A stretch of DNA of 6,684 nucleotides from DATJFX01 sp035495465 (GTDB lineage: Bacteria; Patescibacteriota; Doudnabacteria; UBA920; O2-02-FULL-48-8), in assembly GCA_035495465.1 (NCBI GenBank), contig DATJFX010000054.1, positions 1 to 6,684 of the forward strand, read 5' to 3'. The notes below the pieces were generated by a model, which searched no databases, was not told the origin of the DNA, and saw only the letters and a list, made by a program, of their open reading frames with translations. The translations under genes and the position numbers were made by a program. Shown one piece after another: positions 6,556-6,684 of this stretch. Positions within the stretch are counted from its first letter, which is position 1. The number at the start of each line of letters is the position of its first letter.

Positions 6556-6684
6556 TTAGGCTGCTTGATTCATACCGTGGTTTAAAATTTCGCTTTCCTC
6601 AAAATATGTAAGTCCTTTATCACTTATGGCTTCATTGATAATATTAATTGCTTCTTGCTCGGATTTTGCTTCTTCGAGACGATT
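6556..6684 (-). CDS. C-terminal fragment of an unrecognised upstream gene
   Basis: Reading inward from the right edge on the minus strand, one frame stays open for 42 codons and ends in TAA at 6558-6556; its 5' end is outside the window. The fragment is charged and helical (EEAKSEQEAINIINEA, then a tail ending GMNQAA) with no recognised domain. Only 31 bases separate its stop from the coupling ATPase start, with no evident terminator or promoter in the gap. It is therefore probably the preceding gene of the same operon. One of the other minus-strand frames tested here meets a stop within about 20 codons. Confidence 0.6.
   Translation of the reverse strand, partial: NRLEEAKSEQEAINIINEAISDKGLTYFEESEILNHGMNQAA

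Noticed and set aside
1..6684. CRISPR array, insertion sequence, rRNA or tRNA genes
   Set aside because: I saw no regularly spaced repeats, no transposase-like protein and no rRNA or tRNA signature on reading the window.

Overview
This window most resembles a chromosomal segment from a Candidate Phyla Radiation (Patescibacteria) bacterium. That is an inference from gene content, not a database match. The signs are an AT-leaning, tightly packed minus-strand gene string, mostly weak or absent Shine-Dalgarno sites, a VirD4/TraD-like coupling ATPase next to small orphan proteins, a GtrA-family membrane protein, and a DnaX clamp-loader subunit. TGA is used as a stop at two well-supported gene ends (3358-3360 and 3540-3542). 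This fits the standard bacterial code and argues against the UGA-glycine lineages (Gracilibacteria, Absconditabacteria).

Right part (3358-6684, minus strand). The C-terminal end of an unrecognised gene is followed 31 bases later by an 846-residue membrane-anchored coupling-type ATPase. After it come a 146-residue helical protein (3-base gap) and a 61-residue acidic peptide (4-base ATGA overlap). The spacing implies one translationally coupled operon whose small products may work with the ATPase. No relaxase, VirB4, pilin or other secretion subunit is visible here.

Middle part (2167-3336, minus strand). A promoter-like site with a perfect TATAAT box lies just downstream of that operon. It probably drives a 201-residue protein of unknown function and, two bases after it, a four-helix GtrA-like membrane protein. 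A weak terminator-like hairpin separates this pair from dnaX.

Left-middle part (575-2149, minus strand). A complete dnaX gene (DNA polymerase III tau/gamma) has intact AAA+ motifs, four zinc-binding cysteines and a C-terminal domain. Beyond its stop codon lies a GC-rich 90-base element (471-560). It has a 20-bp closing stem with a tandem G-A/A-G internal loop and two inner hairpins, and is flanked by AT-rich arms. I could not assign it to a known RNA family, and it is the most interesting feature of the window.

Left edge (1-443, plus strand). A partial gene converges on dnaX and ends in a clear hairpin terminator. Its composition (about 65% GC by hand count over 1-360) is very unlike the genes to its right (about 37-42% in sampled lines). 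This suggests horizontal acquisition or a chimeric contig join. No gene-free stretch exceeds 300 bases.
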